A DNA stretch of 64,000 bases, from assembly GCF_041435495.1 (NCBI RefSeq), contig NZ_CP108644.1:7239501-7303500 (forward strand), given 5' to 3'. Of the stretch, positions 16,019 to 23,525 are shown piece after piece. The notes under the pieces were generated by a model. The model was not told the DNA's origin and did not search any database. It saw only the letters and a program-made list of their open reading frames with translations. This stretch comes from Streptomyces sp. NBC_01116. Lineage in GTDB: Bacteria > Actinomycetota > Actinomycetes > Streptomycetales > Streptomycetaceae. The translations under genes and the position numbers were made by a program. Position 1 is the first letter of the stretch. Every line of letters starts with the position of its first letter.

Positions 16019-17170
16019 ATGGCAGCGAAGACGCACCGCACCGCCGCACACCCCACCGCCGCGCATTCCGGCGTCCTGTCCACCCGGGCGCTGAACCGGG
16101 CGACCCTGGACCGTCAGCTCCTGCTGCGCCGGTCGGAGAGGTCCGCGAAGGACGCGGTCGCCCACCTCCTCGGGCTCCAGGCCCAGAACACCAAGCCGCC
16201 GTACTACCAGCTGTACGCCCGGCTCGCGGACTTCGACCCCGAGGAACTGTCCGCTCTGATGGAGTCCCGCGAGGTGGTCCGGATCGTCACCCTCCGCTCC
16301 ACCCTCCACACCCACACGGCTGACGACGCGCTCACCCTGCGCCCCCTGGTGCAGGCGGCACGCGAACGGGAGCTGAAGACCTTCCGGCGCCGGCTGGAAG
16401 GAGTGGACCTGGACCGGCTCGCGGCGGTGGCCGAGGAGCTGGTCGTGGAGCGCCCGCGCCCGGTGAAGGAGCTGCGGGAGGAACTGCTCGCCCACTGGCC
16501 GGACGCCGACCCCCTCGCGCTCACCGTCGCCGCCCGCTGCCTGCTGCCGCTCGTCCAGGTCACCCCGCGCGGGCTGTGGGGCCGGAGCGGAGGGGTCGCC
16601 CTGACCACCGTGGAGCACTGGCTGGGCCGGCCCGCCGAACCGGTGCCCGCGCCCGACGCCACCGTGCTGCGCTACCTCGGAGCGTTCGGCCCCGCCTCGG
16701 TGATGGACTTCCAGTCGTGGGCGGGGCTCACCCGCACGAAGGAGGTCTTCGAACGGCTCAGGCCCCGGCTGCTCACCTTCCGGGACGAGCGGGGCGTCGA
16801 GCTCTTCGACCTCCCGGACGCCCCGCGCCCCGACCCCGACACCCCGGCCCCGCCGCGCTTCCTGCCCGAGTTCGACAACCTCCTCCTCGGCCACGCCGAC
16901 CGCACCCGCGTGATCGCCCCGGTGAACAAGGGGCGCAACGGGGTGGGCAACCAGGCGTACGGGTCCGTGCTGATCGACGGGTTCTTCGACGCCGTCTGGC
17001 GCGTCGAACGCGAGAGGGGCACCGCGATCCTGACCGTCCAGCCGCTGCGGAGCCTGGTCCGCGCCGAGCGCGCGGAGATCACCGAGGAGGCGGCGCGGAT
17101 GCTGACCGTGATGACGGACGCGACCGACCACGACATCCGGTTCGGCACGTTCCTGGACCACGGCGACTGA
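16019..17170 (+). CDS. winged-helix (HTH_42) protein, AlkZ-like DNA glycosylase candidate
   Basis: 383 residues from ATG 16019 (GTG 16010 is possible). It has the layout of the HTH_42 superfamily: tandem winged-helix repeats, LLGLQAQNTKPPYY near residue 50, TLRSTLHTHTADD, and the C-terminal block LPEFDNLLLGHADRTRVI. The Q54-A-Q56 pair matches the QxQ motif that is catalytic in AlkZ/YcaQ glycosylases, which remove alkylated bases and unhook interstrand crosslinks. Many members are annotated only as winged-helix proteins, so the enzymatic call is inference from the motif. A strong palindrome upstream suggests regulation. Confidence 0.7.
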   Translation: MAAKTHRTAAHPTAAHSGVLSTRALNRATLDRQLLLRRSERSAKDAVAHLLGLQAQNTKPPYYQLYARLADFDPEELSALMESREVVRIVTLRSTLHTHTADDALTLRPLVQAARERELKTFRRRLEGVDLDRLAAVAEELVVERPRPVKELREELLAHWPDADPLALTVAARCLLPLVQVTPRGLWGRSGGVALTTVEHWLGRPAEPVPAPDATVLRYLGAFGPASVMDFQSWAGLTRTKEVFERLRPRLLTFRDERGVELFDLPDAPRPDPDTPAPPRFLPEFDNLLLGHADRTRVIAPVNKGRNGVGNQAYGSVLIDGFFDAVWRVERERGTAILTVQPLRSLVRAERAEITEEAARMLTVMTDATDHDIRFGTFLDHGD

Positions 17171-17197
17171 GACCCCCGAGGCCCCGCGGCCCGCAGG

Positions 17198-18040
17198 TCA
17201 GGGCAGCAGCCCCGCCCGGCGGGCCGCCACCACGGCCTCCAGCCGCGTGTGCGCCCCCAACTTCCGCATCGCGGACCGCAGATAGCCCTTCACCGTCTCC
17301 GGCCGCAGCCCCAGCCGCTCGGCGGCCGCCGCGTTCGTCGCGCCCGCCGCCACACACGCCACCACATCCACCTCGCGCGGCGCGAGGCTGATCTCCCGGG
17401 CCGCGGGCGCCTTGGCGCCGGCCGCCGAGGCCAGCCGCCCGCAGACGTCCAGCAGTTCGTCGCGCAGGGCCGGGTCGACGACCCTCGGGGCCAGCGCGCG
17501 CAGTTCGCGGTGGGCCTCGCGCACGTCCTCCCAGGCCCCTGGGGCCGTGTCCGGATCGGTCACCTGCTCCCGGCCCGCCGCCAGCAACTGCCGCACCTCG
17601 TCCCGCACCGCGAGCGACTGCTCCACGTCACGGGCCGCCGCCACCATCGCGTCGAACGTCCGGTCGCCCAGCGTGACCGGCGTGCGCATCGCCCCGTACA
17701 GCACGCCCCGCACCGCACGCCGTACGACGACGGGGACCGCGACGACCGAGCGCAGCCCCTCCGCCGCCACCGCCGCGTCGTACTCGTGGCTGATGTGGCG
17801 CGCGGAGGCGTAGTCCGTCACCGCACAGGGCCGGGACAGCGCGATGGCCTTGCCGCCCAGGCCGCTCCCGGCGGAGATGACCAGCCCGCGCAACGCGCTG
17901 GTCTGCGCCCCGTTCAGCTCGGCGATCCGCGCATGGCGCGCGTCGGACAGCAGGCCGCCGAAGACCACGGGGAGCCCGCTCGTGCGGCGCAGTCTCAACA
18001 GCGCGGCCTGCATCTCGACCGCGTCGACCCGTTCCGGCAC
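17198..18040 (-). CDS. GAF-LuxR family transcriptional regulator
   Basis: GTG 18040 gives 280 residues; the frame is open to GTG 18097, but that start lies inside a 9-bp hairpin (18093-18114), so the shorter form is preferred. A GAF-type sensor region (about residues 25-155: VFGGLLSDARHARIAEL, GLGGKAIALSRPCAVTDY, LRSVVAVPVVVRRAVRGVLYG) is followed by a linker helix and a C-terminal LuxR helix-turn-helix (LAPREVDVVACVAAGATNAAAAERLGLRPETVKGYLRSAMRKLG). Transcribed divergently from the acyl-CoA synthetase pair, it is a natural candidate regulator of them. The ligand is unknown. Confidence 0.82.
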   Translation of the reverse strand: MPERVDAVEMQAALLRLRRTSGLPVVFGGLLSDARHARIAELNGAQTSALRGLVISAGSGLGGKAIALSRPCAVTDYASARHISHEYDAAVAAEGLRSVVAVPVVVRRAVRGVLYGAMRTPVTLGDRTFDAMVAAARDVEQSLAVRDEVRQLLAAGREQVTDPDTAPGAWEDVREAHRELRALAPRVVDPALRDELLDVCGRLASAAGAKAPAAREISLAPREVDVVACVAAGATNAAAAERLGLRPETVKGYLRSAMRKLGAHTRLEAVVAARRAGLLP

Positions 18041-18092
18041 TCCGACGTCCTCCCGCCCGGCCCGTGCCGCTCTCCCCCGCACGGGGGAGCGG

Positions 18093-18114
18093 ACCACCCC
18101 CGTCCGGGGGTGGT
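18093..18114. other. hairpin in the LuxR/acyl-CoA synthetase intergenic region
   Basis: ACCACCCCC (18093-18101) pairs with GGGGGTGGT (18106-18114) around a 4-nt loop, next to a second small hairpin (CTCCCCCG 18072-18079 with CGGGGGAG 18082-18089). Both lie in the divergent promoter region; role unknown. Confidence 0.5.
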
Positions 18115-18172
18115 GAGACCTGGGTCACTGTTTACATGATGTTAGGCGACCGGTCCGTAATGAGGAGGGCAC

Positions 18173-19849
18173 ATGTCGGCAACCAGCGCTACCGAGACGT
18201 TCCGGGCCGCCCGGGACTTCCTGCTGGAGCACCGCGAGGACTACGAGCGGGCCTACGCGGGCTTCCGCTGGCCCCGGCCGGACCACTTCAACTGGGCCCT
18301 GGACTGGTTCGACGTCATCGCCGAGAACAACGACCGCACCGCCCTGCACATCGTGGAGGAGGACGGCCGGCGCACCGAGGTGTCCTTCGCGGCGATGTCG
18401 GAGCGCTCCGACCGGGCCGCCAACTGGCTGAAGGCCCAGGGCGTACGGGAGGGCGACCGCGTCCTCGTCATGCTCGGCAATCAGGCCGAGCTGTGGGAGA
18501 CCGCCCTCGCCGCGATGAAGCTCCGCGCCGTCGTCATCCCCGCCACCCCGCTCCTCGGCCCCGCCGACCTGCGCGACCGGGTGGAGCGCGGGCGGGTGCG
18601 CCATGTGCTGGTGCGGGACGCGGACACCGCGAAGTTCGACGAGGTCCCCGGGGACTACACCCGGATCGCGGTGGGCGAGGAGGTGGCGGGCTGGCTGCCG
18701 TACGCGGGAGCGGCCGAGGCGTCCGCCACGTTCACGCCGGGCCGGGAGACGGACGCCGACGAGCCTTTGATGCTCTACTTCACCTCCGGCACCACCGCCA
18801 GCCCCAAGCTGGTCGAGCACACCCATGTGTCCTACCCCGTGGGCCACTTGTCGACGATGTACTGGATCGGGCTCAGGCCGGGCGACGTCCACCTGAACAT
18901 CTCCTCGCCCGGCTGGGCCAAGCACGCCTGGTCGAACCTCTTCGCCCCGTGGACCGCCGAGGCCACCGTCTTCATCTTCAACTACACCCGCTTCGACGCG
19001 GGCCGTCTGATGGCGGAGATGGACCGCTCGGGCGTCACGAGCTTCTGCGCCCCGCCCACCGTCTGGCGCATGCTCATCCAGGCCGACCTGAGCCAGTTGA
19101 CGACCCCGCCGCGCGAGGTCGTCGCGGCCGGCGAGCCGCTGAACCCGGAGGTCATCGAGACGGTCCGGCGGGAGTGGGGCGTCACCATCCGGGACGGGTT
19201 CGGCCAGACCGAGACCGCCGTCCAGGTCGCCAACACCCCCGGCCAGCTCCTCAAGACCGGCTCCATGGGCCGGCCGAGCCCCGGCTTCACCGTCGAACTG
19301 CTCGACCCGGTCAGCGGTCAGCCGGGGGCGACCGAGGGCGAGATCTCCCTCGATCTGGCCGACCGCCCGATCGGCCTGATGACCGGCTACCACGGCGACC
19401 CGGACCGCACCGCCGAGGCGATGGCGGGCGGCTACTACCGCACCGGGGACATCGGCGCACGCGACGCGGACGGCTACATCACCTATGTGGGCCGCGCCGA
19501 CGACGTCTTCAAGGCCTCCGACTACAAGATCTCGCCCTTCGAGCTGGAGAGCGCCCTGCTGGAGCACGAGGCGGTCGCCGAGGCCGCCGTCGTGCCCGCC
19601 CCCGACCCGCTCCGCCTCGCCGTCCCGAAGGCGTACGTCGTCCTGGCGGAGGGCTGGGAGCCGGGGCCGGACACCGCGAAGGTCCTCTTCGCGCACTCCC
19701 GGGCGGTCCTCGCCCCGTACAAGCGCATCCGCAGGCTGGAGTTCGCGGAGCTGCCCAAGACCGTGTCCGGCAAGATCCGCCGCATCGAGCTGCGGGAGCG
19801 CACCGCCCTGGGCTCCGGCGCCGAGTTCGACGAGGGGGACCTCACATGA
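18173..19849 (+). CDS. AMP-binding acyl-CoA synthetase (MACS-like)
   Basis: 558 residues with AGGAGG before ATG 18173. Adenylation motifs: P-loop YFTSGTTASPK, the A5-like region DGFGQTETA, A7-like YYRTGDIGARD, and the C-terminal lysine in SGKIRRIELR. The conserved GWAKHAWSNLFAPW stretch and HFNWALDWFD near the N-terminus are typical of medium-chain acyl-CoA or acetoacetyl/benzoate-type synthetases. It activates a carboxylic acid with ATP and CoA. Its stop overlaps the next start (ATGA at 19846-19849), so two different acyl-CoA synthetases are produced from one transcript. Confidence 0.85.
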   Translation: MSATSATETFRAARDFLLEHREDYERAYAGFRWPRPDHFNWALDWFDVIAENNDRTALHIVEEDGRRTEVSFAAMSERSDRAANWLKAQGVREGDRVLVMLGNQAELWETALAAMKLRAVVIPATPLLGPADLRDRVERGRVRHVLVRDADTAKFDEVPGDYTRIAVGEEVAGWLPYAGAAEASATFTPGRETDADEPLMLYFTSGTTASPKLVEHTHVSYPVGHLSTMYWIGLRPGDVHLNISSPGWAKHAWSNLFAPWTAEATVFIFNYTRFDAGRLMAEMDRSGVTSFCAPPTVWRMLIQADLSQLTTPPREVVAAGEPLNPEVIETVRREWGVTIRDGFGQTETAVQVANTPGQLLKTGSMGRPSPGFTVELLDPVSGQPGATEGEISLDLADRPIGLMTGYHGDPDRTAEAMAGGYYRTGDIGARDADGYITYVGRADDVFKASDYKISPFELESALLEHEAVAEAAVVPAPDPLRLAVPKAYVVLAEGWEPGPDTAKVLFAHSRAVLAPYKRIRRLEFAELPKTVSGKIRRIELRERTALGSGAEFDEGDLT

Positions 19850-21453
19850 GCACCCAGGCGTACGCGCACGGCGTCGGCGGCACCGCGCTGCTCGGCGACA
19901 CCATCGGCCGCAACCTCGACCGGACGGCCGCGGTGCACGGTGACCGCGAGGCGCTGGTCGACATGGCCTCGGGCCGACGCTGGACGTACACCGAACTCGT
20001 CGCGGACGTCGACATGGTGGCCCGCGCCCTGATGGCGTCGGGGGTGGCGAAGGGTGACCGGGTCGGCATCTGGGCGGTCAACTGCCCCGAGTGGGTGCTC
20101 GTCCAGTACGCCACGGCCCGGATCGGTGCCGTCATGGTCACCATCAACCCCGCCTACCGCGCCCACGAGGTGGAGTTCGTCCTCAAACAGGCGGGCGTCT
20201 GCCTGCTGGTCGCCTCCCTCTCCCACCGCACCAGCGACTACCGGGCCCTCGTCGAACAGGTCCGCGCCGACTGCCCCGGCCTCCGGGCCGTCCACTACAT
20301 CGGCGACCCGTCCTGGGACGAGCTGACCGCCGCCGCGCCCGCCGTCACCCGGGAGCGACTGGCCGCCCGCGAGGCGGAGCTGTCCTGCGACGACCCGATC
20401 AACATCCAGTACACCTCGGGCACCACGGGCTTCCCCAAGGGAGCGACGCTCTCCCACCACAACATCCTCAACAACGGCTACTTCGTGGGGGAGACGATCG
20501 CGTACACGGAGGCCGACCGGATCTGCCTCCCGGTCCCCTTCTACCACTGCTTCGGCATGGTGATGGGCAACCTCGCCAGCACCTCGCACGGCGCCTGCGT
20601 CGTGATCCCGGGACCGTCCTTCGAGCCCGCCGCCGTGCTGACCGCCGTCCAGCAGGAGCGCTGCACCTCGCTGTACGGCGTGCCCACCATGTTCATCGCC
20701 GAGCTGAACCTGCCGGACTTCGCCGCGTACGACCTCTCCTCGCTGCGCACCGGGATCATGGCCGGTTCTCCCTGCCCGGCCGAGGTGATGAAGCGGGTCG
20801 TCGCCGAGATGCACATGGCCGAGGTGTCCATCTGCTACGGGATGACGGAGACGTCCCCGGTCTCCACCCAGACCCGCCGCGACGACGACCTGGACCGCCG
20901 CACCGGCACGGTGGGCCGCGCGTTGCCGCACATCGAGGTCAAGGTCGTCGACCCGGTCACCGGTGTCACGCTGCCGCGCGGCAGCGCCGGTGAACTGCGC
21001 ACCCGCGGCTACAGCGTGATGCTCGGCTACTGGGACCAGCCCGACCGCACCGCCGAAGTCGTCGACGCCGGGCGGTGGATGCACACGGGGGACCTCGCGG
21101 TGATGCGCGAGGACGGTTACGTCCAGGTCGTCGGCCGGATCAAGGACATGATCATCCGGGGTGGCGAGAACGTGTATCCACGGGAGATCGAGGAGTTCCT
21201 GTACGGCCATCCGAAGGTCGCCGACGTCCAGGTGGTCGGGGTGCCGGACGAGCGTTACGGCGAGGAGATCCTGGCCTGCGTCATCGCCCGCGACCCCGCC
21301 GACCCGCCCACCCTGGAGGAGATCTCCGCGTACTGCCGGGAGCGGCTCGCGCACTACAAGATCCCGCGCAGGCTGCGGATCCTGGAGACCTTCCCGATGA
21401 CGGTGAGCGGCAAGGTCCGCAAGATCGAACTGCGCGAGACGTACGCGGACTGA
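19846..21453 (+). CDS. AMP-binding fatty-acyl-CoA synthetase
   Basis: 535 residues. Motifs: YTSGTTGFPKGA (P-loop), CLPVPFYHCFGMVMGN, ICYGMTETSPVS, MHTGDLAVMREDGYVQVVGRIKDMI and the C-terminal catalytic lysine in SGKVRKIELR. It belongs to the FadD/AcsA-like medium- or long-chain group and is coupled to the preceding MACS-like synthetase. The two enzymes are only distantly similar, so this is not a recent duplication. No acyltransferase, thiolase or dehydrogenase lies nearby, so the pathway is unclear; fatty-acid or branched-acid catabolism is a reasonable guess. Confidence 0.86.
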   Translation: MSTQAYAHGVGGTALLGDTIGRNLDRTAAVHGDREALVDMASGRRWTYTELVADVDMVARALMASGVAKGDRVGIWAVNCPEWVLVQYATARIGAVMVTINPAYRAHEVEFVLKQAGVCLLVASLSHRTSDYRALVEQVRADCPGLRAVHYIGDPSWDELTAAAPAVTRERLAAREAELSCDDPINIQYTSGTTGFPKGATLSHHNILNNGYFVGETIAYTEADRICLPVPFYHCFGMVMGNLASTSHGACVVIPGPSFEPAAVLTAVQQERCTSLYGVPTMFIAELNLPDFAAYDLSSLRTGIMAGSPCPAEVMKRVVAEMHMAEVSICYGMTETSPVSTQTRRDDDLDRRTGTVGRALPHIEVKVVDPVTGVTLPRGSAGELRTRGYSVMLGYWDQPDRTAEVVDAGRWMHTGDLAVMREDGYVQVVGRIKDMIIRGGENVYPREIEEFLYGHPKVADVQVVGVPDERYGEEILACVIARDPADPPTLEEISAYCRERLAHYKIPRRLRILETFPMTVSGKVRKIELRETYAD

Positions 21454-21512
21454 GCGGGCGCACGCGGACCGAGCGGACAGGCGTGCGGCGGGGCGGGCGG
21501 ACGGGCGGTGGG

Positions 21513-21710
21513 TCAGGCGGCTTCGACGATGTCGTGGTCGCCCCGGGTCGCCGCCGCCCATTCGATCAGCAGCACTTCGTACGTCGCGGACTCCATCTCG
21601 GACCAGTCCTGCCCGGAGGCGTCGACGAGGGCGCGGATCGCCTCGTTGGCCTGCTCGGCGGCGGGTCCGGGGCGGTCTGCGGGAAAGGAGCTGTCGGGGA
21701 GTAAAGCCAT
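21513..21710 (-). CDS. small hypothetical protein (65 aa)
   Basis: ATG 21710 to a stop at 21513. The sequence begins MALLPDSSFPADRPGPAAEQANEAIRALVDASGQ and is acidic and helical, ending with EWAAATRGDHDIVEAA. No known domain is recognised. It starts 10 bp after the stop of the GNAT gene, so the two are probably co-transcribed; it could be a partner protein of the acetyltransferase. Confidence 0.6.
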   Translation of the reverse strand: MALLPDSSFPADRPGPAAEQANEAIRALVDASGQDWSEMESATYEVLLIEWAAATRGDHDIVEAA

Positions 21711-21719
21711 GCGCACAGC

Positions 21720-22349
21720 TTACGGGCTGCCACTGACAGCGACGGCCTCCACCGTGTCAGGGGCCGCCGAGGCGTCCGGCATACGCGGAATCCTCACGGC
21801 CCCCGCGGCGCCCGACGGCCGGTCTGCGGGCGCCAGTTCGCGCCGCATGCAGACCCGGGGCCAGCGGTCCAGGCCGTGCTGGGCCTCCTCGGCCCGGATC
21901 GCGCGCAGCCCGTCGGTGAGTTCGGGATCGGTCAGGATCCGGAAGCCGATGCGGGCGTAGTACGGGGCGTTCCACGGCACATCGGTGAAGGTGGTCAGGG
22001 TGAGCGCCGCCATGCCCCGGGGCGCGGCCAGGGCGGCGAGATGGGCGATCAGGTCCCGGCCGATGCCCCGGCGGGCTGCGGCGGGGTCGACCGAGACCTG
22101 CTCGATGTGCAGGGCGTCGTCGACGGGGTCGGCGAGCACATAGCCGAGCGGCCGGTCGCCGCTGCCGGAGAGGGGGTCGGTGGCCACCCAGCAGCGGCCT
22201 GCCTGCCGGTAGCTCTCCAGCAGGTCGAGCGGGGGCGGATCGTCGTCGGCCACGAAGGCCATGCCCAAGTCCCGGAACGGTTCCCCTGCGGCGCGCTCGA
22301 TGTCCTGGAGCAGCGGGAGATCCGAGCGTCTGGCGGAGCGGATACGCAT
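21720..22349 (-). CDS. GNAT family N-acetyltransferase
   Basis: 209 residues. The GNAT fold is visible as LPLLQDIERAAGEPFRDLG, LGYVLADPVDDALHIEQVSVDPAAARRGIGRDLIAHL (the acetyl-CoA pyrophosphate loop RRGIGR) and LTTFTDVPWNAPYYARIGFRIL, the last being characteristic of the group that acts on small amines or amino acids. A Pro/Ala-rich, probably unstructured tail of about 35 residues follows. The acceptor substrate is unknown. A small downstream gene is likely in the same operon. Confidence 0.83.
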   Translation of the reverse strand: MRIRSARRSDLPLLQDIERAAGEPFRDLGMAFVADDDPPPLDLLESYRQAGRCWVATDPLSGSGDRPLGYVLADPVDDALHIEQVSVDPAAARRGIGRDLIAHLAALAAPRGMAALTLTTFTDVPWNAPYYARIGFRILTDPELTDGLRAIRAEEAQHGLDRWPRVCMRRELAPADRPSGAAGAVRIPRMPDASAAPDTVEAVAVSGSP

Positions 22350-22451
22350 GTACTCAGTGTGCCGCGCCGGACGGCGGACCGGTACGAAGTGGCCGGATCA
22401 GGATGTCCGCGGGACCGCCGGACGGCCCCGGAACACACGTCCAGGAGCCTC

Positions 22452-22532
22452 CTAGGTCCTGTCGTCGAACTGCCGTCGTCGCCCGGAGGGCGGCCCTGCG
22501 GGGTCAGGCGGCAGTTCGACGACAGGGCCCAG
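22452..22532. mobile_element. MITE-like palindromic element, internally deleted copy (81 bp)
   Basis: The outer ends form an imperfect inverted repeat beginning CTAGGTCCTGTCGTCGAACT and ending in its complement (3 mismatches over about 24 bp). The sequence is the reverse complement of the 180-bp element at 57200-57379 with about 98 bp of core missing; the deletion junction falls between two CAGG tetranucleotides. It encodes nothing. Such elements are presumably mobilised in trans by a transposase elsewhere (inference). Confidence 0.8.
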
Positions 22533-22554
22533 GGCTGCTCGTGGCCGTCGACGT

Positions 22555-23265
22555 TCAGGCGCCCGTGCTCACCAGCTCGTCCGCGGGGCTGTTCACCGGC
22601 TGGGGGCTCCCGGTGAGGTCCATGACGAAGAGCGGGAGTCCGACGCCGTCCGCGCGGGCCCCGGCGTCGGCCGCGTATCCCGCGAGGGAGAAGAACACCC
22701 CGGTCGCCGATGTGCTGAGCGCGTTGAGCCAGAGGGTCTCGACCGCGCGGAGCGTCGTCGGCCGGGTGCTGGAGTCGACCCGCGCGATCAGCCCGTCCGC
22801 ACGCAGGTCGATCCCGGAGGCCGGGCCGGCTCCGGGCCTGCCGACGTCGCGGTAGCCCAGCCAGGTCAGATAGAGGCCGGCCGCGCTCACCGCGTCGTGG
22901 CCCGTGCGGATCGTCATCGGCCGGAAGGCCGGGCGCGGGTGCGCGGCGGTGCGCGGCAGCGGGATGTGGGCGGGGGAGACCGGCGCGGCCGGGTCCGGTG
23001 CGCCGGCCACCGGGCGTACCGGTATCCGCAGGACGGTCCCGCACGGGCAGCACAGCTCGGGCTGGGGCCACTGGTTCTCCCGGGCGCAGGACGCGCAGCG
23101 GACGGTGACCCACGCGTCGTTCCAGCTGCGGTGGGCGACCCGGACCGCCGGGGCGCCGCGCAGCAGCGGCGGGGCGGTGGGCGTCCCGCACGGGCAGGGG
23201 TAGGCCGGTGTTCTGTAGGCGTGGTCCCGGTTGCAGACAGGGCACCGGACCGGCACGGACTCCAC
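22555..23265 (-). CDS. zinc-ribbon protein with degenerate Mrr-like (PD-(D/E)xK) domain
   Basis: 236 residues from GTG 23265, preceded by GGAGGGAGA. The N-terminal ~80 residues carry two Cys-pair ribbons (CPVC...CPC and CASC...CCPC). The C-terminal part (about 120-230) resembles Mrr-type restriction endonuclease domains: TGHDAVSAAGLYLTWLGYRDV, GIDLRADGLIARVDSS, then GVFFSLAGYAADAGARA and LPLFVMDL. In active Mrr enzymes the segment after GID reads QVK; here it reads ARVD, so the catalytic lysine is absent. I infer a DNA-binding or regulatory derivative. The fold assignment is by pattern and needs a profile search. Confidence 0.55.
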   Translation of the reverse strand: MESVPVRCPVCNRDHAYRTPAYPCPCGTPTAPPLLRGAPAVRVAHRSWNDAWVTVRCASCARENQWPQPELCCPCGTVLRIPVRPVAGAPDPAAPVSPAHIPLPRTAAHPRPAFRPMTIRTGHDAVSAAGLYLTWLGYRDVGRPGAGPASGIDLRADGLIARVDSSTRPTTLRAVETLWLNALSTSATGVFFSLAGYAADAGARADGVGLPLFVMDLTGSPQPVNSPADELVSTGA

Positions 23266-23398
23266 GATCGTCTCCCTCCGGCACGGTTGCGCGGCCGACC
23301 GCGCTCCGTGCCTCCCTCGTCACGCCATCGTCCACCAGGAGCGGGGCTCTGGGGAGGGGGTCGGCGGACTTCGTGGGGGCGGGTGGCCGTCCGCGCCC

Positions 23399-23465
23399 TT
23401 GACGGGGGTCGTTCCACGTTTTAGATTGCTTCCGTATAGCAGAACCGAATTTCCGTAATGCGGAA
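23399..23465 (+). promoter_or_regulatory. gcl promoter with paired 15-bp operators
   Basis: TTGACG (23399-23404), 17 bp, TAGATT (23422-23427) form a good sigma70-like promoter. Immediately downstream are TTCCG-TATAG-CAGAA (23430-23444) and TTCCG-TAATG-CGGAA (23451-23465), centres 21 bp apart. The same pair in the same order and spacing precedes hyi. The geometry suggests repression by blocking initiation, with the IclR protein encoded at 52915-53718 as the likely binder. Confidence 0.75.
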
Positions 23466-23525
23466 TTGGTGCTCTCAGGTGGCGCGACAGAGCCCGACTC
23501 CACCAATCCCGAGCAGGAGCACTCA

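Noticed and set aside
15777..16094. plus-strand ORF across the broken DMT transporter
   Set aside because: Shadow frame; overlaps the divergent promoter palindrome and has no ribosome site.
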